The position numbers were made by a program, and so were the translations under genes. Below the pieces are notes generated by a model that saw nothing but the letters and a program-made list of their open reading frames with translations, was not told where the DNA came from and did no database searches. A DNA stretch of 64,000 nucleotides from Lacinutrix sp. C3R15. GTDB taxonomy: Bacteria > Bacteroidota > Bacteroidia > Flavobacteriales > Flavobacteriaceae. This document shows, piece by piece, positions 1 to 8,715 of this stretch (position 1 is its first letter; each line of letters opens with the position of its first letter). Location: NCBI RefSeq assembly GCF_018860825.1, contig NZ_JAHKPZ010000034.1, forward strand, positions 186,001-250,000, in the 5' to 3' direction.

Positions 1-475
1 CTAATTTTTCTTGTGTTAAATCTGAAACAATTTTTTGTGCTAAATCAGGACGACCAACATCACCAATAAACAATGTATCTCCTGTAACAATACCATGCTC
101 TTTTTCGTTTTCATCTATCAACAAATAGGTAGTACTTTCCATAGTATGCCCTGGAGTATGGATGACTTTTATTTTGTAATCACCAACTTCAAATACTTGT
201 CCGTCTTCAGCAATTATAGCATCATAAGAAGGTTTTGCTGTTGGGCCAAACACTATTTGTGCTCCCGATTTTTCTTTTAAATCTAAATGACCTGAAACAA
301 AATCTGCATGAAAATGTGTTTCAAATATGTATTTTATTTTAGCATCATCTAATTTTGCTCTATTAATATAAGGCTGTACTTCTCTTAATGGGTCAATAAT
401 TGCTGCTTCACCATTACTTTCAATATAATAAGCCGCATGTGCTAAACAACCTGTATAAATTTGCTCTATTTTCAT
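1..475 (-). CDS. MBL-fold metallo-hydrolase, persulfide dioxygenase-like (C-terminus outside window)
   Basis: The reading frame opens at the ATG at 473-475 and runs off the left edge without a stop, so only the first 158 residues are visible. The metal-binding signature THFHADFVSGH lies near residue 50, followed by PGHTMESTTY and GDTLFIGDVGRPDL. These are hallmarks of the ETHE1/Blh-type persulfide dioxygenase branch of the metallo-beta-lactamase superfamily. In this phylum such proteins are often about 470 aa with rhodanese domains after the MBL domain, but that part is not visible here. Family members oxidise glutathione persulfide or related sulfane sulfur to sulfite in the cytoplasm. The neighbouring TauE/SafE exporter and Crp/Fnr regulator on the same strand fit a sulfide or sulfite handling group. 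The exact substrate is inferred from family and context. Confidence 0.85.
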   Translation of the reverse strand, partial: MKIEQIYTGCLAHAAYYIESNGEAAIIDPLREVQPYINRAKLDDAKIKYIFETHFHADFVSGHLDLKEKSGAQIVFGPTAKPSYDAIIAEDGQVFEVGDYKIKVIHTPGHTMESTTYLLIDENEKEHGIVTGDTLFIGDVGRPDLAQKIVSDLTQEKL

Positions 476-597
476 TTTCTAATTCTTTTTAAAATTTGGT
501 AAAATTGTGTTCACCTTTCGGTTTAGGACATTTTATCTATTTTATTCTTCAAATTTACTAATGTTTTTAAGTTTTTACAGCAACATTAGTTACATAA

Positions 598-1392
598 TTA
601 AAAAACTAACTCTTTTAATACAATGTAAACAGACATGGCTAATACAAACCAGCCAAAACTCTTTTTTAATTTTTTATTGGATATAAACTTAGAAAAGTAA
701 CCACCTACTAAAATGCCTATAATTGTTAAAAAAGAAAAGGTCAGTAAAAAATGCCATTCAATATCTAATATTTGTACATCACCTAAAAAACCTATTAAGG
801 AATTTAATGCTATAATTATTAATGAAGTACCTACAGCTTTTTTCATATCTAAACCTGCCCAAAGGACTAATGCTGGCACATATAAAAAACCTCCTCCTGC
901 ACCAATTAACCCTGTAATAACACCTATAACCACACCTTGACTAAAAGTTTTGTAATAGGGTTGTGCACCTTTACTTGTTTGATTTTTAGATTTAGATTTA
1001 ATCATGGAAATAGCTGCTAGCAACATGATTATGGCAAAAAATATCATGATTGCCATTTCTTTAGTTAAAGAAAAGCCTCCAATAGAAAAAAGTGTTTCAG
1101 GAATTGCAGGAACAAGAAATCTTCTTGAAACATAAACTGCAATAAAAGATGGAAATGAAAATGCTAATCCAGTTTTAAAGTCAACTAATCCTTTTTGATG
1201 TTTTTGAATAACACCAACCAATGAGGATGAGCCAACAACAAATAAGGAATAAGCAGTAGCTATAACGGGGTTATAACTTAAAAAATATACTAATAAGGGT
1301 ACGGTTAAAATAGAGCCTCCTCCTCCTATTAATCCTAATATGGCTCCAATTAAAAAAGCACCTAAATAAGTTATTATTTGTTGTAAGTCCAT
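598..1392 (-). CDS. TauE/SafE family sulfite exporter-like permease
   Basis: This 264-aa integral membrane protein has about eight hydrophobic segments in two related halves. Each half opens with a glycine-rich motif, GLIGGGGSILTVPLL near residue 20 and GLIGAGGGFLYVPAL near residue 160, the inverted-repeat signature of the TauE/SafE (DUF81) family. Members export sulfite, sulfoacetate or other organosulfonates across the inner membrane. It lies 122 bp upstream, in transcription order, of the persulfide-dioxygenase-like gene and 66 bp downstream of a Crp/Fnr regulator, all on the minus strand. Removal of sulfite made during sulfide or thiosulfate oxidation is the likely role. The family assignment is firm; the substrate is an inference. 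Confidence 0.88.
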   Translation of the reverse strand: MDLQQIITYLGAFLIGAILGLIGGGGSILTVPLLVYFLSYNPVIATAYSLFVVGSSSLVGVIQKHQKGLVDFKTGLAFSFPSFIAVYVSRRFLVPAIPETLFSIGGFSLTKEMAIMIFFAIIMLLAAISMIKSKSKNQTSKGAQPYYKTFSQGVVIGVITGLIGAGGGFLYVPALVLWAGLDMKKAVGTSLIIIALNSLIGFLGDVQILDIEWHFLLTFSFLTIIGILVGGYFSKFISNKKLKKSFGWFVLAMSVYIVLKELVF

Positions 1393-1458
1393 TTAAATAA
1401 TATTAAAAGCCAAATTTAGTTAGCATATTTAGCTTTTATAGTAACAAAGGTTACATAT

Positions 1459-2091
1459 TTACAAATCAATAACTTTTATATTATTTCTATGCAATTCAAT
1501 TTTTTTGTTAATTTCTAAAGTTTTTAACAACCTAGAGATCACCACTCTAGACGTATGCAAATCTCTTGCTATTTCTTGATGTGTAACATGAATTACTTCA
1601 CTATGGTTAACCATTGCTTTATCTTTTAGGTATTTAAATAAACGCTCGTCCATTTTTAAAAACGCAATAGTATCTATGGCTTCCAGTAACTCAGACATGC
1701 GATTATGGTAACTTTGTAATACAAATTGTTGCCATGTTTTATATTTACCTAACCACTCTTCCATTTTTGAAACTGGTACCATAATTAACTTGGTGTCTGT
1801 TTCTGCTATGGCTCTAATTTCACTTTTAGAATTTCCTAAACAACAAGATAATGTCATAGCACAAGTATCCCCTTGTTCTATAAAATAAAGAATAAGTTCA
1901 TCTCCATCATCGTCTTCTCTTAAAATTTTAATGGCACCACTAACCAAAAGAGGCATAGACTTTATATAATCGCCTATTTCAATTAACTTGAAACCCTCAG
2001 GAATATCTTTAAACGTACCAACGTTATTAATTTCTTGAAGCAATTCATCTTCAAATAAATAACCATAATGTTGTTGTAATTCTTCTAGCAT
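1459..2091 (-). CDS. Crp/Fnr family transcriptional regulator
   Basis: This 210-aa protein has an N-terminal cyclic-nucleotide-binding-type beta barrel (about residues 25-130) and a C-terminal winged helix with HVTHQEIARDLHTSRVVISR near residues 165-190, the usual Crp/Fnr recognition helix. It does not carry the N-terminal four-cysteine cluster of classical Fnr. A CC pair sits in the barrel (TLSCCLGN), which might sense redox or sulfur species, though this is speculative. It is the first gene of the minus-strand group with the TauE exporter and MBL hydrolase and probably controls them. Family is certain; the effector is unknown. Confidence 0.88.
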   Translation of the reverse strand: MLEELQQHYGYLFEDELLQEINNVGTFKDIPEGFKLIEIGDYIKSMPLLVSGAIKILREDDDGDELILYFIEQGDTCAMTLSCCLGNSKSEIRAIAETDTKLIMVPVSKMEEWLGKYKTWQQFVLQSYHNRMSELLEAIDTIAFLKMDERLFKYLKDKAMVNHSEVIHVTHQEIARDLHTSRVVISRLLKTLEINKKIELHRNNIKVIDL

Positions 2092-2171
2092 AATAACAAT
2101 TTTACCCTTACAAAGTTATATAAATAACTTAAATGTAACGCCTAATATGAAAGAAAACAAATTAGCTTTTA

Positions 2172-2179
2172 TATCTTCG
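2172..2179 (+). promoter_or_regulatory. Bacteroidota-type -7 promoter element (TATCTTCG)
   Basis: TATCTTCG is a one-base variant of the phylum consensus TAnnTTTG and lies 20 bases before the HAD hydrolase start. The same octamer occurs before uvrA in this window. Confidence 0.4.
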
Positions 2180-2199
2180 CTTTTAAAAATATATTTATA

Positions 2200-2856
2200 A
2201 TGGTAAAAGCTGTTTTATTTGATATGGATGGTGTAATTGTAGACACAGAGCCGCTACATTACAAAGCATATTACGGCATGTTTAATGACTATAAACTAGA
2301 AGTTAATGATGCTTTATACCAGTCTTTTACAGGACAATCTACAATAAATGTTTGTAAAAGATTATGTACCCATTTTAAATTAGATGTTCCTGCTAATGAA
2401 CTTGTTGATAGAAAACGATATCATTTTAAAGATCTTTTTTTTAATGATTCTAGTTTAGGTTTAATTGATGGTGTACATGACATAATTAAAGACTACTACA
2501 ATAACGGATTAACCTTAGTGCTAGCCTCTTCTGCATCGATGCTTACTATTAACAATGTTTTTACTCGTTTTGATTTAGACCAGTATTTTATTGCAAAATT
2601 AAGTGGAGCAGACTTGAAGGCCTCTAAACCGCATCCTGAAATATTTATTAAAGCAGCTGAAGCTTCTGGTTATAAAAGAGAAGAATGCATGGTAATTGAA
2701 GATTCTACTAACGGAATAAAAGCAGCTTATGATGCTGGAATTTATTGTATTGGTTACGATAGTTTAAACTCTAAAAACCAAGATTATACATTAGCAAATA
2801 AAGTGGTTTCAAGTTTTAAAGAAATAACCTTTAAAGAGGTTAAAGATTTATTTTAA
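2200..2856 (+). CDS. HAD family hydrolase, beta-phosphoglucomutase-like
   Basis: This 218-aa soluble protein begins with the HAD motif I, FDMDGVIVDTEPLH, whose first Asp is the nucleophile. Motif II is SSAS near residue 110, motif III is KPHPEIF with its Lys near residue 147, and motif IV is EDSTNGIKAA near residue 168. A helical cap is inserted after motif I, making it subfamily I, the group that holds beta-phosphoglucomutase, phosphoglycolate phosphatase and small sugar-phosphate phosphatases. The substrate cannot be read from sequence. It is monocistronic and convergent with mnmE. Confidence 0.85.
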   Translation: MVKAVLFDMDGVIVDTEPLHYKAYYGMFNDYKLEVNDALYQSFTGQSTINVCKRLCTHFKLDVPANELVDRKRYHFKDLFFNDSSLGLIDGVHDIIKDYYNNGLTLVLASSASMLTINNVFTRFDLDQYFIAKLSGADLKASKPHPEIFIKAAEASGYKREECMVIEDSTNGIKAAYDAGIYCIGYDSLNSKNQDYTLANKVVSSFKEITFKEVKDLF

Positions 2857-2892
2857 ATAAATGAATTATTTAAATATAAGTACAACCAATTA

Positions 2893-4281
2893 TCATTTCC
2901 CGATACAGAAATTAGCAAAGATATTACCTAATAAATCATCGCTTGTAATTTCTCCTGTAATTTCACCAAAGTGATATAAAGCTTGCCTAATATCTATGGC
3001 AAGCAAATCTCCTGACAAACTAGACTCTAAACCATATTTTACTTTGGTTACCTCTTCAAATGCTTTTTGTAGTGCATCATAATGCCTAGAATTAGTAACA
3101 ATAGTTTCGTTATTACGTAAAGCTCCAGTATTTACAAAACCTAAAAGTTTTTCTTTTAACTCTTCTACTCCAACTCCTGTTTTAGCAGATAATAAATGTA
3201 GATTATTTATAGTTGCTTTTAATGTTTCTACCTCTGTATTGGATAATTTATCTACTTTATTAGCTATTACTACCAATGGTTTTAAAGGGTATTTATTCTT
3301 TATTTTTTCAATTTCAACAATAAATTTTTCACTATCGGTTTTAAATTGTTCTGCATCAAATAGGTATACTACTACTTGTGCTTGTTCTATTTTTTCAAAA
3401 GTTTTCTTAATACCAATACTTTCCACCACATCAACTGTTTCTCTTATTCCTGCAGTATCAATAAACCTAAAACCAATGCCACCAATAACTATTTCATCTT
3501 CAATGGTGTCTCTAGTAGTACCTGCTATTTCACTAACAATGGCACGTTCTTCGTTTAAAAGGGCATTAAGTAATGTAGATTTACCAACATTAGGTTCCCC
3601 TACAATAGCAACCGGAATTCCGTTTTTAATCACATTTCCAACGGCAAAACTATCTATCAATCGTTTTAACACAAAAACAATTCTATTTACTAAATCTTTA
3701 AATTGTGTTCTGTCTGCAAATTCTACATCTTCTTCAGCAAAGTCAAGTTCTAATTCTATTAAAGAAGCAAAGTTTAAAAGCTCTTCACGTAGTTTCGCAA
3801 TTTCTGAAGAAAAACCTCCACGCATTTGTTGCATAGCTATTTGATGCGATGCTTCATTATCACTAGCAATTAAATCTGCTACAGCTTCTGCCTGACTTAA
3901 ATCTAATTTTCCGTTTAAAAAAGCACGTAAAGTAAATTCTCCTGCATTAGCCATTCTGCAACCATTACGTAAAAACAATTGTATAATTTCTTGCTGAATA
4001 AATATAGATCCATGACAAGAAATTTCTATAACATTTTCTCCTGTATAGGAATGTGGATTCTTAAAAATAGAAACTAAAACCTCATCTAAAGTTTTGTTGT
4101 TTTCAATAATATGACCTAAATGAATGGTGTGTGTTTTCTGTTTACTTAAATCTTTATTGTGAATTGATTTAAAAAATGTAGAACAAATAGTAATTGCCTC
4201 AGGTCCAGAAAGTCTTATAACAGCAATAGCTCCTGCTCCTGAAGGAGTTGCTAGTGCAACAATTGTATCATTTAATATCAT
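2893..4281 (-). CDS. mnmE: tRNA uridine-5-carboxymethylaminomethyl(34) synthesis GTPase MnmE
   Basis: MnmE with MnmG places the carboxymethylaminomethyl group on wobble U34 of several tRNAs. The chosen start at 4281 gives 462 aa beginning MILNDTIVALATP, the typical MnmE N-terminus. An in-frame ATG at 4386 would add 35 residues with no family counterpart and would overlap the promoter and start of the divergent gene. The tetrahydrofolate-binding N-domain is followed by the G-domain with P-loop GEPNVGKSTLLN, switch motif DTAGIRET and NKVD. The C-terminus ends in CIGK, the invariant C-[ILV]-G-K of the family. Confidence is very high. Confidence 0.96.
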   Translation of the reverse strand: MILNDTIVALATPSGAGAIAVIRLSGPEAITICSTFFKSIHNKDLSKQKTHTIHLGHIIENNKTLDEVLVSIFKNPHSYTGENVIEISCHGSIFIQQEIIQLFLRNGCRMANAGEFTLRAFLNGKLDLSQAEAVADLIASDNEASHQIAMQQMRGGFSSEIAKLREELLNFASLIELELDFAEEDVEFADRTQFKDLVNRIVFVLKRLIDSFAVGNVIKNGIPVAIVGEPNVGKSTLLNALLNEERAIVSEIAGTTRDTIEDEIVIGGIGFRFIDTAGIRETVDVVESIGIKKTFEKIEQAQVVVYLFDAEQFKTDSEKFIVEIEKIKNKYPLKPLVVIANKVDKLSNTEVETLKATINNLHLLSAKTGVGVEELKEKLLGFVNTGALRNNETIVTNSRHYDALQKAFEEVTKVKYGLESSLSGDLLAIDIRQALYHFGEITGEITSDDLLGNIFANFCIGK

Positions 4282-4327
4282 GATACAAAAGTAAGCAATT
4301 GTTAAAATAAAACTAACATATTTACAT

Positions 4328-4361
4328 TTTGAAAATAAATTAGTTATAACTCTTATATTTG
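4328..4361 (+). promoter_or_regulatory. Bacteroidota promoter for the TlpA-like gene
   Basis: TTTG at 4328-4331 and TATATTTG at 4354-4361 match the phylum -33 (TTTG) and -7 (TAnnTTTG) elements with 22 bases between them. The start codon of the downstream lipoprotein gene is 19 bases beyond, so the leader is short. Confidence 0.6.
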
Positions 4362-4380
4362 TGGTAAAAAAAACAATTTT

Positions 4381-5505
4381 ATGCAACGAATTATATCCGT
4401 ATTATGTATTTCTCTTTTTTTAATTTCTTGTTCTAAAGAAAAAAATGAAGGTTATGTAATTCATGGAAAATTAGACAATCCGCAAGACAATAGTTTAGTA
4501 CAACTTTTAAAAGCAGACGGCAGAAAAAAAGTGCTTTTAGACACTGCAAGAGTTACCAATAATACATTTACCCTAAACGGAAAAGTAGAGAGCTCAGACA
4601 TGGTATTTCTTACCATTAACGGAGTAAAGAGTAGTCTTCCGTTTATAATTGATAATGAAAAGATTAATTTAAATATTTATACAGATAGTATTTTTGCTTC
4701 AGATATTCAAGGAGGAAAACAAAACGATTATTTTAATGAATATCAGGATTTTGTTCAAACACTACGTAACAAAAACAAAAAGCTATCTGAAGAGTTTAAT
4801 ATTGCAAAGCGAAATCAAGATACAGCTAAAATAAATGAACTTAGAAAAACTTATGAAGGCATTTTAAAAGAAAACGACGAGAATGACATTGCATTCATGA
4901 CAAAAAATAAAGACGCCACTTTATCTGCTCTTATTTTAGAACGCGCTTTAATGGGCAACAAAATTGAATTTGCAAAAGGAAAAGAGTTATATGCTAATTT
5001 TGACCAAACAATAAAAGACACAAGAGCCGGAAAAGCCATAGCCACATTTATTAAAGCAAATGAAAAAACAGCAGTTGGCAGTATAGTTCCAGATTTTTCT
5101 GCTCCAAATCCTGAAGGTGAAACAATTTCTTTAAACGAAATTAAAGGAAAGGTTACTATTATTGATTTTTGGGCTGCTTGGTGTGGACCATGCCGAAAAG
5201 AAAACCCAAATGTGGTAAAAGTATATGAAAAATACCATGAAAAAGGGCTGGAAATTATTGGTGTTTCTTTAGATGGTACACCACAACAAAAAGATGCTAA
5301 ACAAGCTTGGTTAGATGCTATTGAAAAAGATAATTTAACTTGGCATCATGTTTCTAATTTAAAATATTTTAATGACCCTATTGCAAAAGAGTTTAATATC
5401 AATGCTATTCCTGCAACCTTTATTATTGATGCAGAGGGTAAAATAATTGCAAAAAATTTAAGAGGTCCTGCTTTAGAAGAAAAGATAGCAGCATTGCTAA
5501 ACTAA
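4381..5505 (+). CDS. TlpA-like thiol:disulfide oxidoreductase lipoprotein (DUF4369 plus thioredoxin fold)
   Basis: This 374-aa protein starts with a lipoprotein signal ending in FLISC near residue 17, so it is lipid-anchored in the periplasm or outer membrane. Residues about 25-120 form a DUF4369-type beta domain and 130-220 are helical. From about residue 235 there is an AhpC/TSA-thioredoxin fold with the redox motif WAAWCGPC (Cys268 and Cys271) and the cis-Pro region NAIPATFIID. Such proteins are common in Bacteroidota and reduce periplasmic disulfides, for instance during cytochrome c maturation or stress. Partner not identifiable here. A strong terminator follows at once. Confidence 0.9.
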   Translation: MQRIISVLCISLFLISCSKEKNEGYVIHGKLDNPQDNSLVQLLKADGRKKVLLDTARVTNNTFTLNGKVESSDMVFLTINGVKSSLPFIIDNEKINLNIYTDSIFASDIQGGKQNDYFNEYQDFVQTLRNKNKKLSEEFNIAKRNQDTAKINELRKTYEGILKENDENDIAFMTKNKDATLSALILERALMGNKIEFAKGKELYANFDQTIKDTRAGKAIATFIKANEKTAVGSIVPDFSAPNPEGETISLNEIKGKVTIIDFWAAWCGPCRKENPNVVKVYEKYHEKGLEIIGVSLDGTPQQKDAKQAWLDAIEKDNLTWHHVSNLKYFNDPIAKEFNINAIPATFIIDAEGKIIAKNLRGPALEEKIAALLN

Positions 5506-5543
5506 TAAGCAAGGAAACTTGTTTTTATACCAAATTATTATAT

Positions 5544-5577
5544 AAAAAAAAGCTGAATTAATTTTCAGCTTTTTTTT
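5544..5577. terminator. Bidirectional intrinsic terminator
   Basis: A perfect 14-bp stem (core AGCTGAA/TTCAGCT extended by A/T tracts) with a 6-base loop lies between the convergent TlpA-like and rhomboid genes. The A- and T-tracts give a U-run on either strand. Confidence 0.85.
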
Positions 5578-5593
5578 AGTTTATTTCTTCTTT

Positions 5594-6244
5594 TTACATC
5601 TTATTCATTCGTTTTAAAACAAACAATAATACAATTGGTATTGCTAACAAACCAATCATTAACAAGTTTGTTTTAAAAAGCCAAGTAGCCAAAAACAGTG
5701 TAATTATATAACCACCAATTGCACCTCCAAAATGGGCATCATGCCCAATATTACCCACTTTATTTTTCATTCCGTAAATAGAATATAAAAGGTATCCTAT
5801 TCCAAACACATAAGCAGGTATTGGTATAGGTACAAAAAACATATACAAACTCATTTCCGGACGCAATAAAATAGCAGAATATAAAATACCGGTTACAGCA
5901 CCACTAGCTCCAACAGCACTATAATGGTACTCGTCTTTATGAAAATATAAAGACAATAAACTACCAAGTAACAAGCTGCCAATATAAACAAATAAGAAAC
6001 TTAAGGTACCTAAATCTTGTATAACAATATCGGCAAAAAAGTATAAGGTTAACATGTTAAACAATAAATGTTGTGTATCAACATGTAAAAAACCAGAACT
6101 AAACATTCTAAACTTTTCACCACGTTTTATACCTCCTACATGAAACTTATATGTATCAAAAAAATTAAAATCATTAAACCCCTTATAAGAGATTAACACA
6201 TTTGCAACAATAATTACTATTGTTACAATACTTAAATTGCCCAT
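5594..6244 (-). CDS. Rhomboid family intramembrane serine protease
   Basis: This 216-aa protein has about six hydrophobic segments. The catalytic Ser lies in GASGAVTG (about residue 114), the general GxSG rhomboid motif, and the His partner in HDAHFGGAIGGY (about residue 170) in the last core helix. HVDTQHLLFNML near residue 55 matches the conserved HxxxxHLxxN region of loop 1/TM2. Rhomboids cleave single-pass membrane proteins within the inner membrane. Substrates are unknown. The gene stands alone between a bidirectional terminator and a divergent acyltransferase. Confidence 0.92.
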   Translation of the reverse strand: MGNLSIVTIVIIVANVLISYKGFNDFNFFDTYKFHVGGIKRGEKFRMFSSGFLHVDTQHLLFNMLTLYFFADIVIQDLGTLSFLFVYIGSLLLGSLLSLYFHKDEYHYSAVGASGAVTGILYSAILLRPEMSLYMFFVPIPIPAYVFGIGYLLYSIYGMKNKVGNIGHDAHFGGAIGGYIITLFLATWLFKTNLLMIGLLAIPIVLLFVLKRMNKM

Positions 6245-6247
6245 AAA

Positions 6248-6282
6248 TTTGAAACTTTTAAATCAAATATAACATATATTTG
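6248..6282 (+). promoter_or_regulatory. Bacteroidota promoter for the acyltransferase gene
   Basis: TATATTTG at 6275-6282 matches TAnnTTTG. A TTTG at 6248-6251 could serve as the -33 element, though the 23-base spacing is slightly long. The start codon is 24 bases downstream. Confidence 0.5.
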
Positions 6283-6306
6283 CTCTTGCAAATCTAAAAT
6301 TATTTC

Positions 6307-7197
6307 ATGCAATTTCTTGCTTACATTTTAATTTATCCATTTTTATGGATTATTTCTATTCTTCCGTTTAAAGTATTATACTTTATTTCAGATATTTTAT
6401 ATGTTTTAGTCTATTATGTAATTGGTTACAGAAAGAAAACAGTTATGTATAACTTAAGACTTGTTTTTCCTGATAAAACCGAAAAAGAACGCATTAGCAT
6501 TTCTAAAAAATTTTTTCACCATTTATGTGATATGATTTTAGAATCTATAAAATCATTAACTATTTCTGAAAAGGAAATGAAAAAACATTTCACATTTACT
6601 AATGTAGAACTTATTCAAGAGTTAGAAAAAACAGATAAAAACATTGCTTTAATGTGTGCACATTATGCAAATTTTGAATGGATTTTTATACTACAAACCT
6701 ACGTTAACAGAAAAGGTTATGCGGTATACAAACGCTTAACCAACAAATATTTTGATGCTTTGGTTAAACGTATTAGAGCTAGATACAATAGCTATTTAAT
6801 TACTACTAAAGAAACTATTCCTACTTTATTAGAATCTAAAAAAACCGGAGAACTATCTATTAGCGGATTTGTATCTGACCAATCACCAAAAGCGCAAAAA
6901 GCTTTTCACTGGAATGCGTTTATGGGCATTAAAGTTCCTGTACACACAGGAGCAGAAATGCTTGCTAAACGTTTAGATATGTCTGTAGTTTTCTTTGGTG
7001 TTAAAAAAATAAAACGTGGCTATTATGAAACCTCATTTAAAACCCTCGCTTTAAATGCCAACGACTATAAAGACTATGAAATTACAGATATGTTTTTAAA
7101 ATTAGTAGAAAAACAAATACTAGAAGCTCCTGAATATTATTTATGGACACATAAACGCTGGAAACATAAAGATAAAGTTCCTGCTAAGTTTAAATAA
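6307..7197 (+). CDS. Lysophospholipid / lipid A acyltransferase (LpxL/HtrB family)
   Basis: This 296-aa protein has an N-terminal membrane segment and the catalytic HX4E motif HYANFE near residue 118 (CAHYANFEWIF). It also has the SDQSPK segment near residue 199 and a TGAEMLAKRL stretch seen in the LpxL/LpxM (HtrB/MsbB) family. These inner-membrane enzymes add secondary acyl chains to lipid A; some Bacteroidota homologues act on other lipids such as aminolipids. Single gene, ended by a strong terminator. Family certain, acceptor inferred. Confidence 0.88.
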   Translation: MQFLAYILIYPFLWIISILPFKVLYFISDILYVLVYYVIGYRKKTVMYNLRLVFPDKTEKERISISKKFFHHLCDMILESIKSLTISEKEMKKHFTFTNVELIQELEKTDKNIALMCAHYANFEWIFILQTYVNRKGYAVYKRLTNKYFDALVKRIRARYNSYLITTKETIPTLLESKKTGELSISGFVSDQSPKAQKAFHWNAFMGIKVPVHTGAEMLAKRLDMSVVFFGVKKIKRGYYETSFKTLALNANDYKDYEITDMFLKLVEKQILEAPEYYLWTHKRWKHKDKVPAKFK

Positions 7198-7205
7198 CTT
7201 TAAGT

Positions 7206-7244
7206 AAAAAAAATCCTTAAAACATTGTTTTAAGGATTTTTTTT
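7206..7244. terminator. Bidirectional intrinsic terminator
   Basis: A perfect 18-bp stem (7206-7223 with 7227-7244, core ATCCTTAAAAC/GTTTTAAGGAT) and a 3-base loop separates the convergent acyltransferase and glmM genes, with A/T tracts on both sides. Confidence 0.88.
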
Positions 7245-7252
7245 ATTGTCTA

Positions 7253-8641
7253 TTAAATTCCTGCAATTTCTTTTAGTTCTGCAATAAACCTATCTGCTAA
7301 AGCATCTGCAATTTCTTGTGATTTTGCTTCGGTATAAATTCTAATTATTGGTTCGGTGTTACTTTTTCTAAGATGCACCCAATTTTCAGCAAAATCAATT
7401 TTAACACCATCAACAGTGGTGATATTTTCATTTGCATAACGCGATTGCATGGTATTTAAAACCGCATCTACATCAATTTGTGGTGTAAGTTGAATTTTCT
7501 TTTTGCTCATAAAATAGCTCGTGTAGGTTTTACGTAATTCGCTTACCTGCATTTCTTTTTCGGCTAGAAGACTTAAAAACAAAGCTACTCCCACTAAAGA
7601 GTCTCTACCATAATGAGATTCTGGATAGATAATTCCGCCATTACCTTCACCTCCTATTACTGCCTTATTCTTTTTCATTAAAGCTACCACATTTACTTCT
7701 CCAACAGCACTAGCCTCATAAGTACCTCCATGCTTTTCTGTAACATCGCGTAAAGCTCTAGAAGAACTCATGTTACTTACTGTATTTCCTGGCGTTTTAC
7801 TTAAAACGTAATCTGCACAAGCAACCAAGGTATATTCTTCTCCAAACATTTCCCCATTTTCATCCATAAATGCCAATCTATCTACATCTGGATCTACTAC
7901 AATACCAAAATCAGCATTTTCTTTAACTACCATTTCAGATAAGTCGGTTAAATGCTCTTTTAAAGGTTCTGGGTTATGCGGAAATTGTCCGTTAGGCTCA
8001 CAATACAATTTAACAGGATGTACACCTAAACGCTCTAGTAATTCTGGAATAGCAATTCCTCCTGTAGAGTTCACACCATCTACCACTACTTTTAAATTAG
8101 CATCCTTAATAGCTTTTACATTTACTAGGTCTAAATTTAAAACTTCATCAATATGTAAATCTATATATGCTTGGTTTTTTGTTATTTCTCCTAAGTCATC
8201 TACTTCGGCAAATTGCATGGTATCTGCTTCTGCTATTTTTAAAATCTTCTCTCCTTCTACTCCATTTAAAAATTCGCCTTTTGCATTTAAAAGTTTTAAA
8301 GCATTCCATTGTTTTGGATTATGGCTTGCCGTTAAAATAATACCACCATCTGCATGTTCCATTGGCACAGCAATTTCAACAGTTGGTGTTGTAGACAAAC
8401 CTAAATCTACCACATCAATACCAAGACCAACTAAAGTATTCATTACCAAATTCTGAATCATTTCACCAGAGATTCTAGCATCTCTACCAACCACAACTTT
8501 ATAGTGTTCTTTATAGCGTTGCTCTTTTAACCATGTACCATATGCAGCTGCAAATTTTACAGCATCTAAAGGTGTTAAATTATCACCTACTTGCCCTCCT
8601 ATAGTTCCTCTAATTCCAGAAATTGATTTTATTAAAGTCAT
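7253..8641 (-). CDS. glmM: Phosphoglucosamine mutase / phosphohexomutase
   Basis: The 462-aa alpha-D-phosphohexomutase has the active-site serine loop TASHNPKQWN (Ser106), the magnesium loop DPDVDRLAF near residue 240, the sugar-binding loop GEGNGGIIYP near residue 330 and the phosphate-binding RKSNTEPIIRIY near the C-terminus. It interconverts hexosamine or hexose 6- and 1-phosphates; in this phylum this version is generally taken as GlmM, feeding UDP-GlcNAc for peptidoglycan and LPS. The GEGNGG loop differs from the GEQSGH of proteobacterial GlmM, so phosphomannomutase activity is a real alternative. Confidence 0.82.
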   Translation of the reverse strand: MTLIKSISGIRGTIGGQVGDNLTPLDAVKFAAAYGTWLKEQRYKEHYKVVVGRDARISGEMIQNLVMNTLVGLGIDVVDLGLSTTPTVEIAVPMEHADGGIILTASHNPKQWNALKLLNAKGEFLNGVEGEKILKIAEADTMQFAEVDDLGEITKNQAYIDLHIDEVLNLDLVNVKAIKDANLKVVVDGVNSTGGIAIPELLERLGVHPVKLYCEPNGQFPHNPEPLKEHLTDLSEMVVKENADFGIVVDPDVDRLAFMDENGEMFGEEYTLVACADYVLSKTPGNTVSNMSSSRALRDVTEKHGGTYEASAVGEVNVVALMKKNKAVIGGEGNGGIIYPESHYGRDSLVGVALFLSLLAEKEMQVSELRKTYTSYFMSKKKIQLTPQIDVDAVLNTMQSRYANENITTVDGVKIDFAENWVHLRKSNTEPIIRIYTEAKSQEIADALADRFIAELKEIAGI

Positions 8642-8715
8642 AAATATTTAATGTTTGCAACAAATATAATATTTCAAATTGGGAATCTTATGTTATGAAT
8701 TTGTAAATTCACAGA

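Noticed and set aside
3239-3844. 201-codon open frame on the plus strand
   Set aside because: Lies antisense inside mnmE; low-complexity Ser/Thr-rich product typical of an antisense shadow.
4282-4386. N-terminal extension of mnmE
   Set aside because: Overlaps the divergent promoter and gene start, and lies upstream of the conserved MnmE N-terminus.
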